A stretch of 16,575 nucleotides of DNA, taken from positions 1 to 16,575 of the forward strand of contig CALGRC010000019.1 of assembly GCA_937959315.1 (NCBI GenBank), in the 5' to 3' direction. Shown here in pieces: positions 7,973-14,996 of the stretch (position 1 is the stretch's first letter; every line of letters starts with the position of its first letter). The translations under genes and the position numbers were made by a program. The stretch comes from an uncultured Clostridia bacterium. GTDB lineage: Bacteria; Bacillota; Clostridia; UMGS1810. The notes below the pieces were generated by a model. It saw nothing but the letters and a program-made list of their open reading frames with translations, did no database searches and was not told the DNA's origin.

Positions 7973-7988
7973 CTTATTTGCATAAGTA

Positions 7989-9335
7989 TTGGATAATATA
8001 AAGAAGAAAAAAGGTTTGGATGTGGACGCATTGGAAAAAGCTGTGGTAAAAAGGGTGGAAACTGGTTCCATAGCAGAGGAGGCTGGCGTGCAGCCGGGCG
8101 ATGTGATTGCTGCGGTCAACGGCGAGCCGTTATTGGATATTTTGGATTTTAAATACCGTACAGCAGATGATATGTTTACAGTTGAAGTGCATAAAAAAAA
8201 CGGCGATATAGAGGAATTGGAAATATACAATGATTCCTATGAGCAATTCGGGGTAGAATTTGAGAATCCGCTGATTGACCAGCCACGGCAATGCGGGAAC
8301 AAATGTATTTTCTGCTTCATGGATCAACTGCCGCCGCATGTGCGGCCTACCATGCTGTTTAAAGACGACGATGTGCGTCTGTCCTTTTTGCAGGGCAATT
8401 ATGTCACCCTGACAAATTTGGATGAAACGGAGCTGGAACGGCTGACAAACATGCGTGTAAGCCCTTTAAACATCTCGGTGCATACAACAGATCCAGCGCT
8501 GCGGTGTAAAATGCTGGGCAACCGGTTTGCAGGGAATATTATGGAACTGATGGGACGGTTCCGCGACCATCAGATGATGATGAACGCCCAGATTGTACTT
8601 TGCCCGGGTATCAACGACGGGATGCATCTGAAACAGACAGTGTTTGATTTGGCGTCGCTTATGCCGTATATCGGCAGTGTGTCGGTCGTACCGGTGGGGC
8701 TGTCTAAACACCGGGAGGGACTGTATCCACTCAAGAGCTTTGATTCTGCCGGTGCGGCAGAGGTCATTCGGCAGGCGGAAAGCTGGCAGGATGAGTTTTT
8801 GACACAGTTTGGCACACGCCTGGTATACCTGGCGGATGAGTTTTACCTTTTGGCAGGCAGCGATATCCCATCGTTTGGAGCATACGAAGATTTCCCGCAG
8901 ATTGAAAACGGCGTGGGGCTGATAGCGGCGCTGCGGGAAGAAATAGGCGCTGTGCTAAAAATGGATCTGTCCGGAAAACGGCCGAAGCCAAAAACCATTG
9001 CCACCGGCGTATTGGCTGCTCAAACTATAAAACAGTTTGCCAGGCAGGTGCAAACCCATTGTATGCCGTTAAAGGTGGAAGTGTATCCGATTACCAATCA
9101 TTTTTTTGGTGAAGATGTGACGGTGACTGGATTGGTGTGCGGTTCGGATATCATTGCGCAGCTTAAAGGCAAACCGTTGGGGGAAGAATTGCTGATTTGC
9201 AATAGTATGTTAAAGGACGGCGGCAATTTGTTCTTAGATGATACCACGGTGGCAGATGTGGAAAGTGCGCTGGGCGTACCGGTGCGGAAAGTGGCCAATA
9301 CCGGTGCGGAATTTGTGGCTGCGCTGCTGGAATGA
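7989..9335 (+). CDS. DUF512 protein: PDZ domain plus radical-SAM-like iron-sulfur domain
   Basis: The protein has up to 448 residues. An N-terminal PDZ-like domain (about 19-75, with the turn GVQPGDVI) precedes a radical-SAM-type cluster motif C-x3-C-x2-C at C102, C106 and C109, and a C-terminal DUF512 region. Family members are annotated as putative Fe-S oxidoreductases, widespread in Clostridia and often next to der, as here; the reaction is not known to me. The start is uncertain. TTG 7989 gives the longest form but has no Shine-Dalgarno site. TTG 8016 and GTG 8022 lie just behind an AAGAAGAAAAAAGG stretch, and GTG 8043 would begin right at the PDZ domain. Coupling to the upstream HAD gene is plausible. 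The stop (9333-9335) abuts the Der ribosome-binding site. Confidence 0.88.
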   Translation: MDNIKKKKGLDVDALEKAVVKRVETGSIAEEAGVQPGDVIAAVNGEPLLDILDFKYRTADDMFTVEVHKKNGDIEELEIYNDSYEQFGVEFENPLIDQPRQCGNKCIFCFMDQLPPHVRPTMLFKDDDVRLSFLQGNYVTLTNLDETELERLTNMRVSPLNISVHTTDPALRCKMLGNRFAGNIMELMGRFRDHQMMMNAQIVLCPGINDGMHLKQTVFDLASLMPYIGSVSVVPVGLSKHREGLYPLKSFDSAGAAEVIRQAESWQDEFLTQFGTRLVYLADEFYLLAGSDIPSFGAYEDFPQIENGVGLIAALREEIGAVLKMDLSGKRPKPKTIATGVLAAQTIKQFARQVQTHCMPLKVEVYPITNHFFGEDVTVTGLVCGSDIIAQLKGKPLGEELLICNSMLKDGGNLFLDDTTVADVESALGVPVRKVANTGAEFVAALLE

Positions 9336-9345
9336 GGAGGTACAG

Positions 9346-10677
9346 ATGAAAAAACCGGTTTTTGCGATTGTAGGAAGGCCCAATGTGGGGAAATCGACCT
9401 TATTTAATAAGATTATCGGCAAACGGATTTCGATAGTGGAAGATACGCCGGGTGTAACCCGTGACCGGATTTATGCCGAGGGGGAATGGCTGGGGAAGTC
9501 TTTTATCCTTATCGACACCGGCGGGATTGAGCCGCAGAAAGATGATGAGATATTGATGCAGATGAAGCGGCAGGCTGATTTGGCAATTGATATGGCGGAC
9601 GTTATTCTTTTTATGGTGGATGCGCGGGCTGGGATGACGGCTGCCGATAAAGATGTAGCGGCTTTGCTGCTGCGTGCGGGCAAGCCGGTGGTGGTGGTAT
9701 GTAATAAAGTTGATAATGTGGGGGAGCCGCCGCTTTCAGTATATGAATTTTATAACTTGGGCTTGGGCGATCCGCTGGTGGTTTCTTCTATCCATGGTTT
9801 GGGTTTGGGCGATTTGTTGGACAAGGTATATGGATATGTGAAATTTGGCGATGAAGAAGAGGACAATGATGATGGGATCCGCGTGGCGGTGATTGGTAAA
9901 CCCAATGTGGGGAAATCATCGCTCATCAATCGGATTTTGGGTGAAGAACGGGTGATTGTCAGCAATGTGGCTGGCACGACGCGGGATGCCATTGATACGC
10001 AGTATGAACGCAATGGACAGAAATATACGTTTATTGATACTGCCGGTATGCGTAAAAAGGGTAAAATAGATGAAAATATAGAGCGGTACAGTGTTGTACG
10101 TGCGTTGGCGGCTGTAGACCGGAGCGATGTAGTATTAATATTGGTTGATGCGGAAGAAGGGGTGACCGAACAGGCTACGAAAATTGCCGGCTACGCGCAT
10201 AATGAAGGGAAAGCGAGTATTGTAGTGGTCAATAAATGGGATTTAGTAGAAAAAGATACCATGACGATGGAAAACTACCGCAAACAGGTATACAGCGGTT
10301 TGTCCTATATGACGTATGCGCCGGTGGCATTTATTTCGGCTAGGACTGGCCTGCGGGTGGAAAAACTGTTTGATTTGATTGGTTATGTATATCAGCAGCA
10401 TGCTATGCGCATTCCTACTGGTGTGCTCAACGACGTATTGGGCGAAGCGGTACAAAAAGTGCAGCCGCCGTCCGATAAGGGCAAGCGGTTAAAAATTTTT
10501 TATATGACCCAGGCTTCCACTTGCCCGCCGACTTTTGTGCTGTTTGTCAACCATAAGGAGCTGGCACATTTTTCTTATGTGCGGTATTTGGAAAACCAAA
10601 TCCGGTCTACATTTGGGTTGACAGGGACGCCGGTGCGGTTTTTGATTCGGGAAAAATCCGATAAGGGTAAGGAGTGA
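9346..10677 (+). CDS. der: Ribosome-assembly GTPase Der (EngA)
   Basis: Der is the tandem-GTPase factor needed for 50S subunit assembly. The 443-residue protein contains two complete G domains. The first has GRPNVGKS (10-17), DTPGVTRDR, DTGG (57-60) and NKVD (120-123). The second has GKPNVGKS (184-191), GTTRDAID, DTAGMRKKGK (from 231) and NKWD (296-299). A KH-like C-terminal domain (about 350-435) follows. An acidic linker (DEEEDNDD, near 169-176) joins the G domains. The start ATG 9346 sits 5 bases after GAGGAGG (9334-9340), which directly follows the upstream stop. The plsY start region overlaps the der stop, so these genes are probably co-transcribed. Confidence 0.97.
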   Translation: MKKPVFAIVGRPNVGKSTLFNKIIGKRISIVEDTPGVTRDRIYAEGEWLGKSFILIDTGGIEPQKDDEILMQMKRQADLAIDMADVILFMVDARAGMTAADKDVAALLLRAGKPVVVVCNKVDNVGEPPLSVYEFYNLGLGDPLVVSSIHGLGLGDLLDKVYGYVKFGDEEEDNDDGIRVAVIGKPNVGKSSLINRILGEERVIVSNVAGTTRDAIDTQYERNGQKYTFIDTAGMRKKGKIDENIERYSVVRALAAVDRSDVVLILVDAEEGVTEQATKIAGYAHNEGKASIVVVNKWDLVEKDTMTMENYRKQVYSGLSYMTYAPVAFISARTGLRVEKLFDLIGYVYQQHAMRIPTGVLNDVLGEAVQKVQPPSDKGKRLKIFYMTQASTCPPTFVLFVNHKELAHFSYVRYLENQIRSTFGLTGTPVRFLIREKSDKGKE

Positions 10678-10682
10678 CGGAA

Positions 10683-11306
10683 ATGGTTTATTTGATTTTG
10701 TTGAGCGGGGCGCTGGCCTATCTGCTGGGTAGTATTAATACTTCTATTATTGTTTCGGCATGCCTGGGGACGGATGTACGCAAGTCCGGCAGCGGGAATG
10801 CGGGCGCGACCAATACGCTGCGGACGTTGGGCAAACTGCCGGCTTTGATTGTTGTGCTGGGCGATATTGCCAAAGGTGTGCTGGCCATTTTGCTGGCCCG
10901 TCTTCTTTTGCGGCTGTTCCCGGTCCATATCATCTCGCGCCTGCCGGAATATGCGGCCGCGCTGTGCGTTGTACTGGGGCACAATTTTCCAATATATTTT
11001 GGTTTCAAGGGCGGCAAGGGTATTTTGACTTCGCTGGCGGTGGTGCTCATGCTGGATTGGCGCATTGGGCTGATTGTATTAGTAGTTTCTGTTATCATTA
11101 TTGCATCAACGCGGTTTGTATCGCTGGGTTCTTGTATTGGCTCTATTGTATTCCCTATCTGTGTACTTTTGTTTCACATGGGGGATTGGTATTTGATTGG
11201 GTTGTCGCTGCTCATGGCAGCTTTGGCATTGTTTATGCACCGTCAAAATATTGTGCGCTTAATGCGCGGGACAGAATCACAAATATCATTTCATAAAAAG
11301 GGATGA
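10683..11306 (+). CDS. plsY: Glycerol-3-phosphate acyltransferase PlsY
   Basis: PlsY is the integral-membrane enzyme that transfers an acyl group from acyl-phosphate to glycerol-3-phosphate, giving lysophosphatidate. The 207-residue protein has several membrane helices and the three PlsY motifs: SGSGNAGATN, GHNFPIYFGFKGGKG and a C-terminal HRQNIVRLMRGTE. ATG 10683 is preferred: AAGGAG (10669-10674) lies 8 bases upstream, while the in-frame GTG at 10674 is inside that Shine-Dalgarno site. gpsA, which makes the glycerol-3-phosphate substrate, follows after 9 bases. The acyl-phosphate maker PlsX is not in this window. Confidence 0.95.
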   Translation: MVYLILLSGALAYLLGSINTSIIVSACLGTDVRKSGSGNAGATNTLRTLGKLPALIVVLGDIAKGVLAILLARLLLRLFPVHIISRLPEYAAALCVVLGHNFPIYFGFKGGKGILTSLAVVLMLDWRIGLIVLVVSVIIIASTRFVSLGSCIGSIVFPICVLLFHMGDWYLIGLSLLMAALALFMHRQNIVRLMRGTESQISFHKKG

Positions 11307-11315
11307 GGTGGCGGC

Positions 11316-12314
11316 ATGAAACGGCGGGACATTGCGGTAATTGGTTCTGGAAGCTGGGGGACGGCAATATCGGTACTGCTGGAGGGCTTGGGGCACAGTG
11401 TTGCACTGTGGTCCTGGCAGCAGGAGGAAAGCGGGCGGTTGTTGCGAGACAGGGAGAATAAAGAGTTTTTGCCGGGGGTCCCGCTGGGGGAGGGGATTTG
11501 CTGTACTGCTGATATCGCTTGTGTGAAAGGGAAGGATTTGGTGGTGCTGGTGCCGCCGTCTAAAAGTATGCGGAGAACGGTATGCGCAATGGCGCCTTAT
11601 TTGGATGACGGTACGGTAGTGGCGGTTTTATCCAAAGGTCTGGAAGAAGGGACCCACAAACCCTTGTCAGATGTGGTAATGGAAGAACTGCCCGGCGCAC
11701 GGGTGGTTGTCATGTCCGGCCCATCGCATGCCGAAGAGGTGGCACGGGGCATTCCGACGGCAAATGTCGCCGCCTCGGACGATATGGAGGCTGCACAATG
11801 GGTGCAGGATATCTGCATGTGCCCCAATTTCCGCGTTTATACCAGCCGTGATATGCTCGGTGTGCAGTTGGGCGGCGCATTGAAAAATGTCATTGCCCTT
11901 TGCGCCGGCATAGTCGACGGCATAGGGTTTGGCGACAATACAAAAGCGGCGCTTATGACCCGTGGCATTAAGGAAATTTCGCGGCTGGGCGTGAAAATGG
12001 GGGCCAATCCAGAAACATTTTACGGCCTTTCAGGCATTGGGGACCTAATTGTCACTTGTACGTCTATGCATTCCCGCAACCGGCGGGCGGGTATTTTGAT
12101 TGGGCAGGGTATGCCGCTCTCAGAGACGCTGGAACAGGTGCATATGGTGGTAGAAGGGGTGCAGACAGCCGGTTCTGCCTATGCACTTGCACAGGAATAC
12201 CACGTGGAAATGCCCATTGTTGCGCAGGCCAATGCAGTGCTGTATGAGGGGAAAAATCCAAAACAAGCGTTGGTAGATTTGATGATGCGGGATAAAAAAG
12301 ATGAAATTGTGTAG
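11316..12314 (+). CDS. gpsA: Glycerol-3-phosphate dehydrogenase [NAD(P)+]
   Basis: GpsA reduces dihydroxyacetone phosphate to sn-glycerol-3-phosphate, the backbone for phospholipids. The 332-residue length is typical. The N-terminal Rossmann motif is GSGSWGTA (10-17). Further landmarks are SGPSHAEEVARG (about 134-145), the substrate-site lysine K190 in GGALKNVIALCAG, GDNTKAALMTRG and GIGDLIVTCTS followed by SRNRRAG. A GAGGTGG site (11306-11312) precedes ATG 11316. It sits directly after plsY, supplying its substrate. The der-plsY-gpsA order is widespread in Firmicutes. No hairpin terminator is evident after the stop, and a new promoter begins at once. Confidence 0.96.
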   Translation: MKRRDIAVIGSGSWGTAISVLLEGLGHSVALWSWQQEESGRLLRDRENKEFLPGVPLGEGICCTADIACVKGKDLVVLVPPSKSMRRTVCAMAPYLDDGTVVAVLSKGLEEGTHKPLSDVVMEELPGARVVVMSGPSHAEEVARGIPTANVAASDDMEAAQWVQDICMCPNFRVYTSRDMLGVQLGGALKNVIALCAGIVDGIGFGDNTKAALMTRGIKEISRLGVKMGANPETFYGLSGIGDLIVTCTSMHSRNRRAGILIGQGMPLSETLEQVHMVVEGVQTAGSAYALAQEYHVEMPIVAQANAVLYEGKNPKQALVDLMMRDKKDEIV

Positions 12315-12322
12315 ATTTCAGG

Positions 12323-12351
12323 TTGATTTTTGAAAAATATGCCGATATAAT
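12323..12351 (+). promoter_or_regulatory. Promoter for pgi
   Basis: TTGATT at 12323-12328 and TATAAT at 12346-12351 are separated by 17 bp, starting 9 bases after the gpsA stop. The predicted transcript starts near 12358 and reaches the pgi start after about 33 bases. Confidence 0.78.
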
Positions 12352-12390
12352 AAAGGCATCACCTATTAAAATACAGGAGGCGGCACATAC

Positions 12391-13728
12391 ATGATTCGGT
12401 TTGATTATTCCAAAGCATCCCGGTTTTTAGATAAGCGGGAAATGGAAAATATGAAGGCGCAGACGGCGGCTGCGGTCGGGACATTAGAGACGAAAAGCGG
12501 CGCGGGAAATGATTTTTTGGGCTGGGTGGACCTGCCAGTTAATTATGACAAGCAGGAGTTTGTGCGGATCAAACAAGCAGCAGAAAAAATCAAACGCGAT
12601 TCCGATATCTTGATTGTCATCGGCATTGGCGGGTCCTATTTAGGCGCAAAGGCCGCGCTGGAGATGCTTTCAGATACCTTTTACAATTTGCAGGACAGCA
12701 GCGAAAGGAAAGCGCCGCAGATTTTATTTGCCGGGAATTCCATTAGTTCTACTTACTTACATGATTTAATCCATTTGGTTGGCGATAAGGATTTTAGCGT
12801 CAATGTCATATCCAAATCGGGGACAACGACAGAACCGGCCATTGCGTTTCGTATTTTCCGCGACATGCTGGTGAAAAAATACGGAAAGGAGGGTGCCCGG
12901 GCGCGTATTTATGCAACGACCGACAAGCAAAAGGGCGCGCTCAAAAATTCTGCCGACAAAGAAGGTTATGAAACCTTTGTCATTCCGGACGATGTGGGCG
13001 GCCGCTTTTCGGTGCTGACCGCGGTTGGCCTTTTGCCCATTGCTGCGGCTGGGATTGATATTGATGCAATGATGCAGGGGGCGGCAGATGCGCGGGAAGC
13101 GTATGCCAAGCCATTTGACGAAAACCCCTGTTACCAGTATGCGGCGGCGCGCAATATTTTGATGCGCAAGGGCAAGCAGATTGAAATGCTGGTCAATTAT
13201 GAGCCGGGGCTGCAGTATTTTGGAGAATGGTGGAAACAGCTCTACGGCGAGAGCGAAGGTAAAGACAACCGGGGGATTTTTCCGGCTGCTGCAAATTTCT
13301 CAACCGACCTGCACTCTATGGGGCAGTATATCCAGGACGGCGCGCGCATTTTATTTGAGACGGTGCTGCATGTGGAGCAGCCGCGCGCTGATGTAGAAAT
13401 TGGGTTTGACGAAGAAAATATTGATGGTTTGAATTTTCTGTCTGGCAGGAAAATGAGCGAGGTTAACGATAAGGCGTTTTTGGGTACCCTTTTGGCACAT
13501 TCCGATGGGGATGTTCCGAATCTTGTGGTAGAAATTCCGCGTATGGACGCTTACCATTTTGGGAATTTGGTGTATTTCTTTGAAAAGGCTTGTGCGGTGA
13601 GCGGTTATTTGCTTGGTATCAATCCGTTCGACCAGCCGGGCGTGGAAGCATATAAGAAAAATATGTTTGCCCTGTTGGGCAAGCCGGGATATGAAGGCGA
13701 AAAGGCTCAGCTGGAAGCTCGGCTGTAA
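12391..13728 (+). CDS. pgi: Glucose-6-phosphate isomerase
   Basis: Pgi (EC 5.3.1.9) interconverts glucose-6-phosphate and fructose-6-phosphate in glycolysis. The 445-residue length matches the bacterial form seen in Firmicutes. Sugar-isomerase landmarks are GIGGSYLGAKAALEML (about 78-93), the phosphate-binding SKSGTTTEPAIAFR (141-154), GGRFSVLTAVGLLP, the catalytic-Glu segment GESEGKDNRG (about 286-295), STDLHSMGQ with the conserved His near 308, and a C-terminal YKKNMFALLGKP with the conserved Lys near 422. AGGAGG (12375-12380) lies 10 bases before ATG 12391. It has its own promoter and a strong terminator, so it is probably a single-gene unit. Confidence 0.97.
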   Translation: MIRFDYSKASRFLDKREMENMKAQTAAAVGTLETKSGAGNDFLGWVDLPVNYDKQEFVRIKQAAEKIKRDSDILIVIGIGGSYLGAKAALEMLSDTFYNLQDSSERKAPQILFAGNSISSTYLHDLIHLVGDKDFSVNVISKSGTTTEPAIAFRIFRDMLVKKYGKEGARARIYATTDKQKGALKNSADKEGYETFVIPDDVGGRFSVLTAVGLLPIAAAGIDIDAMMQGAADAREAYAKPFDENPCYQYAAARNILMRKGKQIEMLVNYEPGLQYFGEWWKQLYGESEGKDNRGIFPAAANFSTDLHSMGQYIQDGARILFETVLHVEQPRADVEIGFDEENIDGLNFLSGRKMSEVNDKAFLGTLLAHSDGDVPNLVVEIPRMDAYHFGNLVYFFEKACAVSGYLLGINPFDQPGVEAYKKNMFALLGKPGYEGEKAQLEARL

Positions 13729-13736
13729 AATGAATG

Positions 13737-13768
13737 CGGCTGCCCTTAAAGATGGGCAGCCGTTTTTT
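13737..13768 (+). terminator. Rho-independent terminator after pgi
   Basis: A perfect 9-bp GC-rich stem, CGGCTGCCC (13737-13745) with GGGCAGCCG (13754-13762), has an 8-base loop and is followed by six T residues. Confidence 0.93.
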
Positions 13769-13800
13769 GCAGGGGACCCCAGCGGAAAGGAGGTACATCA

Positions 13801-14685
13801 GTGGCATCGGAAACCATCGAGGCAAAGCTAAGAACGCTGCCGGATAAAAGCGGCGTATATATTATGAAGGATGAGGCGGGCGCCATTATTTATGTTGGAA
13901 AAGCCAAAGTGCTGAAAAACCGCGTCCGGTCCTATTTTAAAAACCATAACCATCCGCCCAAGGTGGCTGCCATGGTAAGTAATGTGGATACATTTGAATA
14001 TATCATTACCGATTCGGAAATAGAAGCATTGGTACTGGAAAATAATTTGATCAAAGAGTATTCACCAAAGTATAATATCTTGTTAAAGGATGATAAAACC
14101 TACCCATTTTTAAAACTGACCATGCAGGAACAATATCCGAAGATTATGATGACGCGTACGGTAAAACGGGATGGCGCCCGGTATTTCGGCCCATATTCCA
14201 GCGGTGTTATGCTAAGGGAACTGATTGATTTGATCAAGGATATTTTTAAAATCCGCAGCTGTAACCGGAAATTCCCAGAGGATATTGGGAAGGGGCGGCC
14301 TTGCTTGTATTACCATATTGGCAAATGTTTAGGCGTTTGCGAGGGACATGTGGACCGGCAGCGGTATGACGAAATTGTTAAAGAGGTTATTGGCTTTTTA
14401 AACGGCAATTATACAAAGGTGCAGAACCGGCTGCGGGATGAAATGGAACAAGCGGCGCAGGCATTGGATTTTGAAAAGGCTGCTATGCTGCGGGACCGGC
14501 TGCAAAGCATTGATGTGCTGTCGCAAAAGCAAAAAATTGTGTCCGCGTTGGGCAATGATGTAGATGCCATTGCAATGTATGCTAAAAATAACCGTTCATG
14601 TGTGCAGGTATTCTTTATCCGGTCGGCCCCGGCACCGACCGCCCTTTCCATGCGGTTGGGGCTCGGGGACAGATGGGAATTGTAA
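13801..14685 (+). pseudogene. uvrC: UvrC excinuclease subunit, 3'-truncated (N-terminal half only)
   Basis: UvrC makes both incisions in nucleotide excision repair with UvrB. GTG 13801 is 7 bases after AAAGGAGG. The GIY-YIG nuclease domain (about 14-93, with GVY and YVGKAK) is intact, as are the four cysteines C154, C168, C176 and C180, which match the spacing of the UvrC iron-sulfur ligands, and the UVR domain (about 203-238) that binds UvrB. Homology stops after VQVFFIR-S (residue 275, about base 14625). The last 19 residues, rich in Ala, Pro, Leu and Gly, are unrelated, and a stop follows at 14683-14685. Normal UvrC has about 600 residues; the RNase H-like nuclease domain that makes the 5' cut and the HhH domain are missing. 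Either the gene is disrupted or the assembly is joined wrongly here. Confidence 0.9.
14620..14641. repeat. Inverted repeat at the uvrC break point
   Basis: CGGTCGG (14620-14626) and CCGACCG (14635-14641) are perfect 7-bp inverted arms around an 8-base spacer. The left arm encodes the last UvrC-like residues and the right arm lies in the unrelated block. It could be a recombination or element-end signal, a template-switch site, or chance. Confidence 0.5.
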
Positions 14686-14799
14686 CGCAGCAATACATTT
14701 AATTATATATTTATTCATCATTCATTCGGGGCTAATAGAAATATTTTGTATTCCAGATAGTCCGGAACATCGGTATTGTGATAATCACAAAGTTTTAAA

Positions 14800-14952
14800 T
14801 TACAGGATATACACATGCTCCAATACAGAAAGGATGCCTTGTATTTTGGTGTCACGTTCCAGCACTTCGAGGTACTTTAAGGCGTTTTATAGATAGCCGA
14901 ACTTTGGTAAATTCGCCATTTTGAAATACGTTTTTAATGTAAAAATTGCCAT
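14800..14952 (-). pseudogene. Decayed minus-strand reading frame, family unknown
   Basis: From a minus-strand ATG at 14952 the frame reads 21 residues (MAIFTLKTYFKMANLPKFGYL), shown here as its two halves MAIFTLKTYFKM and ANLPKFGYL, meets one TAA (14887-14889), then stays open for 28 more residues, including a helical, charged stretch NALKYLEVLERDTKIQG, to a TAA at 14800-14802. A single substitution could explain the internal stop. I do not recognise the protein, and the short length makes chance possible. Confidence 0.25.
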
Positions 14953-14976
14953 TGCCGGAAATAAAGACTATCTTTG
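14945..14976 (+). promoter_or_regulatory. Candidate Bacteroides-type promoter upstream of the DUF4143 ATPase
   Basis: TATCTTTG at 14969-14976 matches the Bacteroidetes -7 element TAnnTTTG, and ATTG at 14945-14948, 20 bases upstream, is close to the -33 element TTTG. The ATPase ATG follows at 14997. No sigma-A type promoter is apparent here. The elements are short, so a chance match is possible. Confidence 0.45.
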
Positions 14977-14996
14977 TAAAAAAAGAAAGACATTGT

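Larger units (their letters stand above)
14686..14996. other. AT-rich stretch without an intact gene, after the uvrC break
   Basis: These 311 bases are visibly richer in A and T than anything before them. I see no intact gene. They hold a decayed minus-strand frame (14800-14952), a 15-base dyad TTGTGATAATCACAA at 14776-14790 that resembles an operator but has no identified regulator, and a candidate Bacteroides-type promoter at 14945-14976. No transposase, terminal repeat pair or tRNA-derived attachment site was found. Confidence 0.6.

Noticed and set aside
7974..7987. Small hairpin CTTAT-TTGC-ATAAG before the DUF512 gene
   Set aside because: It has a five-bp AT-rich stem with no T tail; too weak for a terminator or a structured RNA.
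10674..10682. GTG 10674 as the plsY start
   Set aside because: It lies within the Shine-Dalgarno sequence; ATG 10683 has proper 8-base spacing and begins at the conserved first membrane helix.
12339..12359. Inverted repeat ATGCC/GGCAT around the pgi -10 box as an operator
   Set aside because: The arms are only 5 bp and there is no second copy or nearby regulator, so chance is the simplest view.
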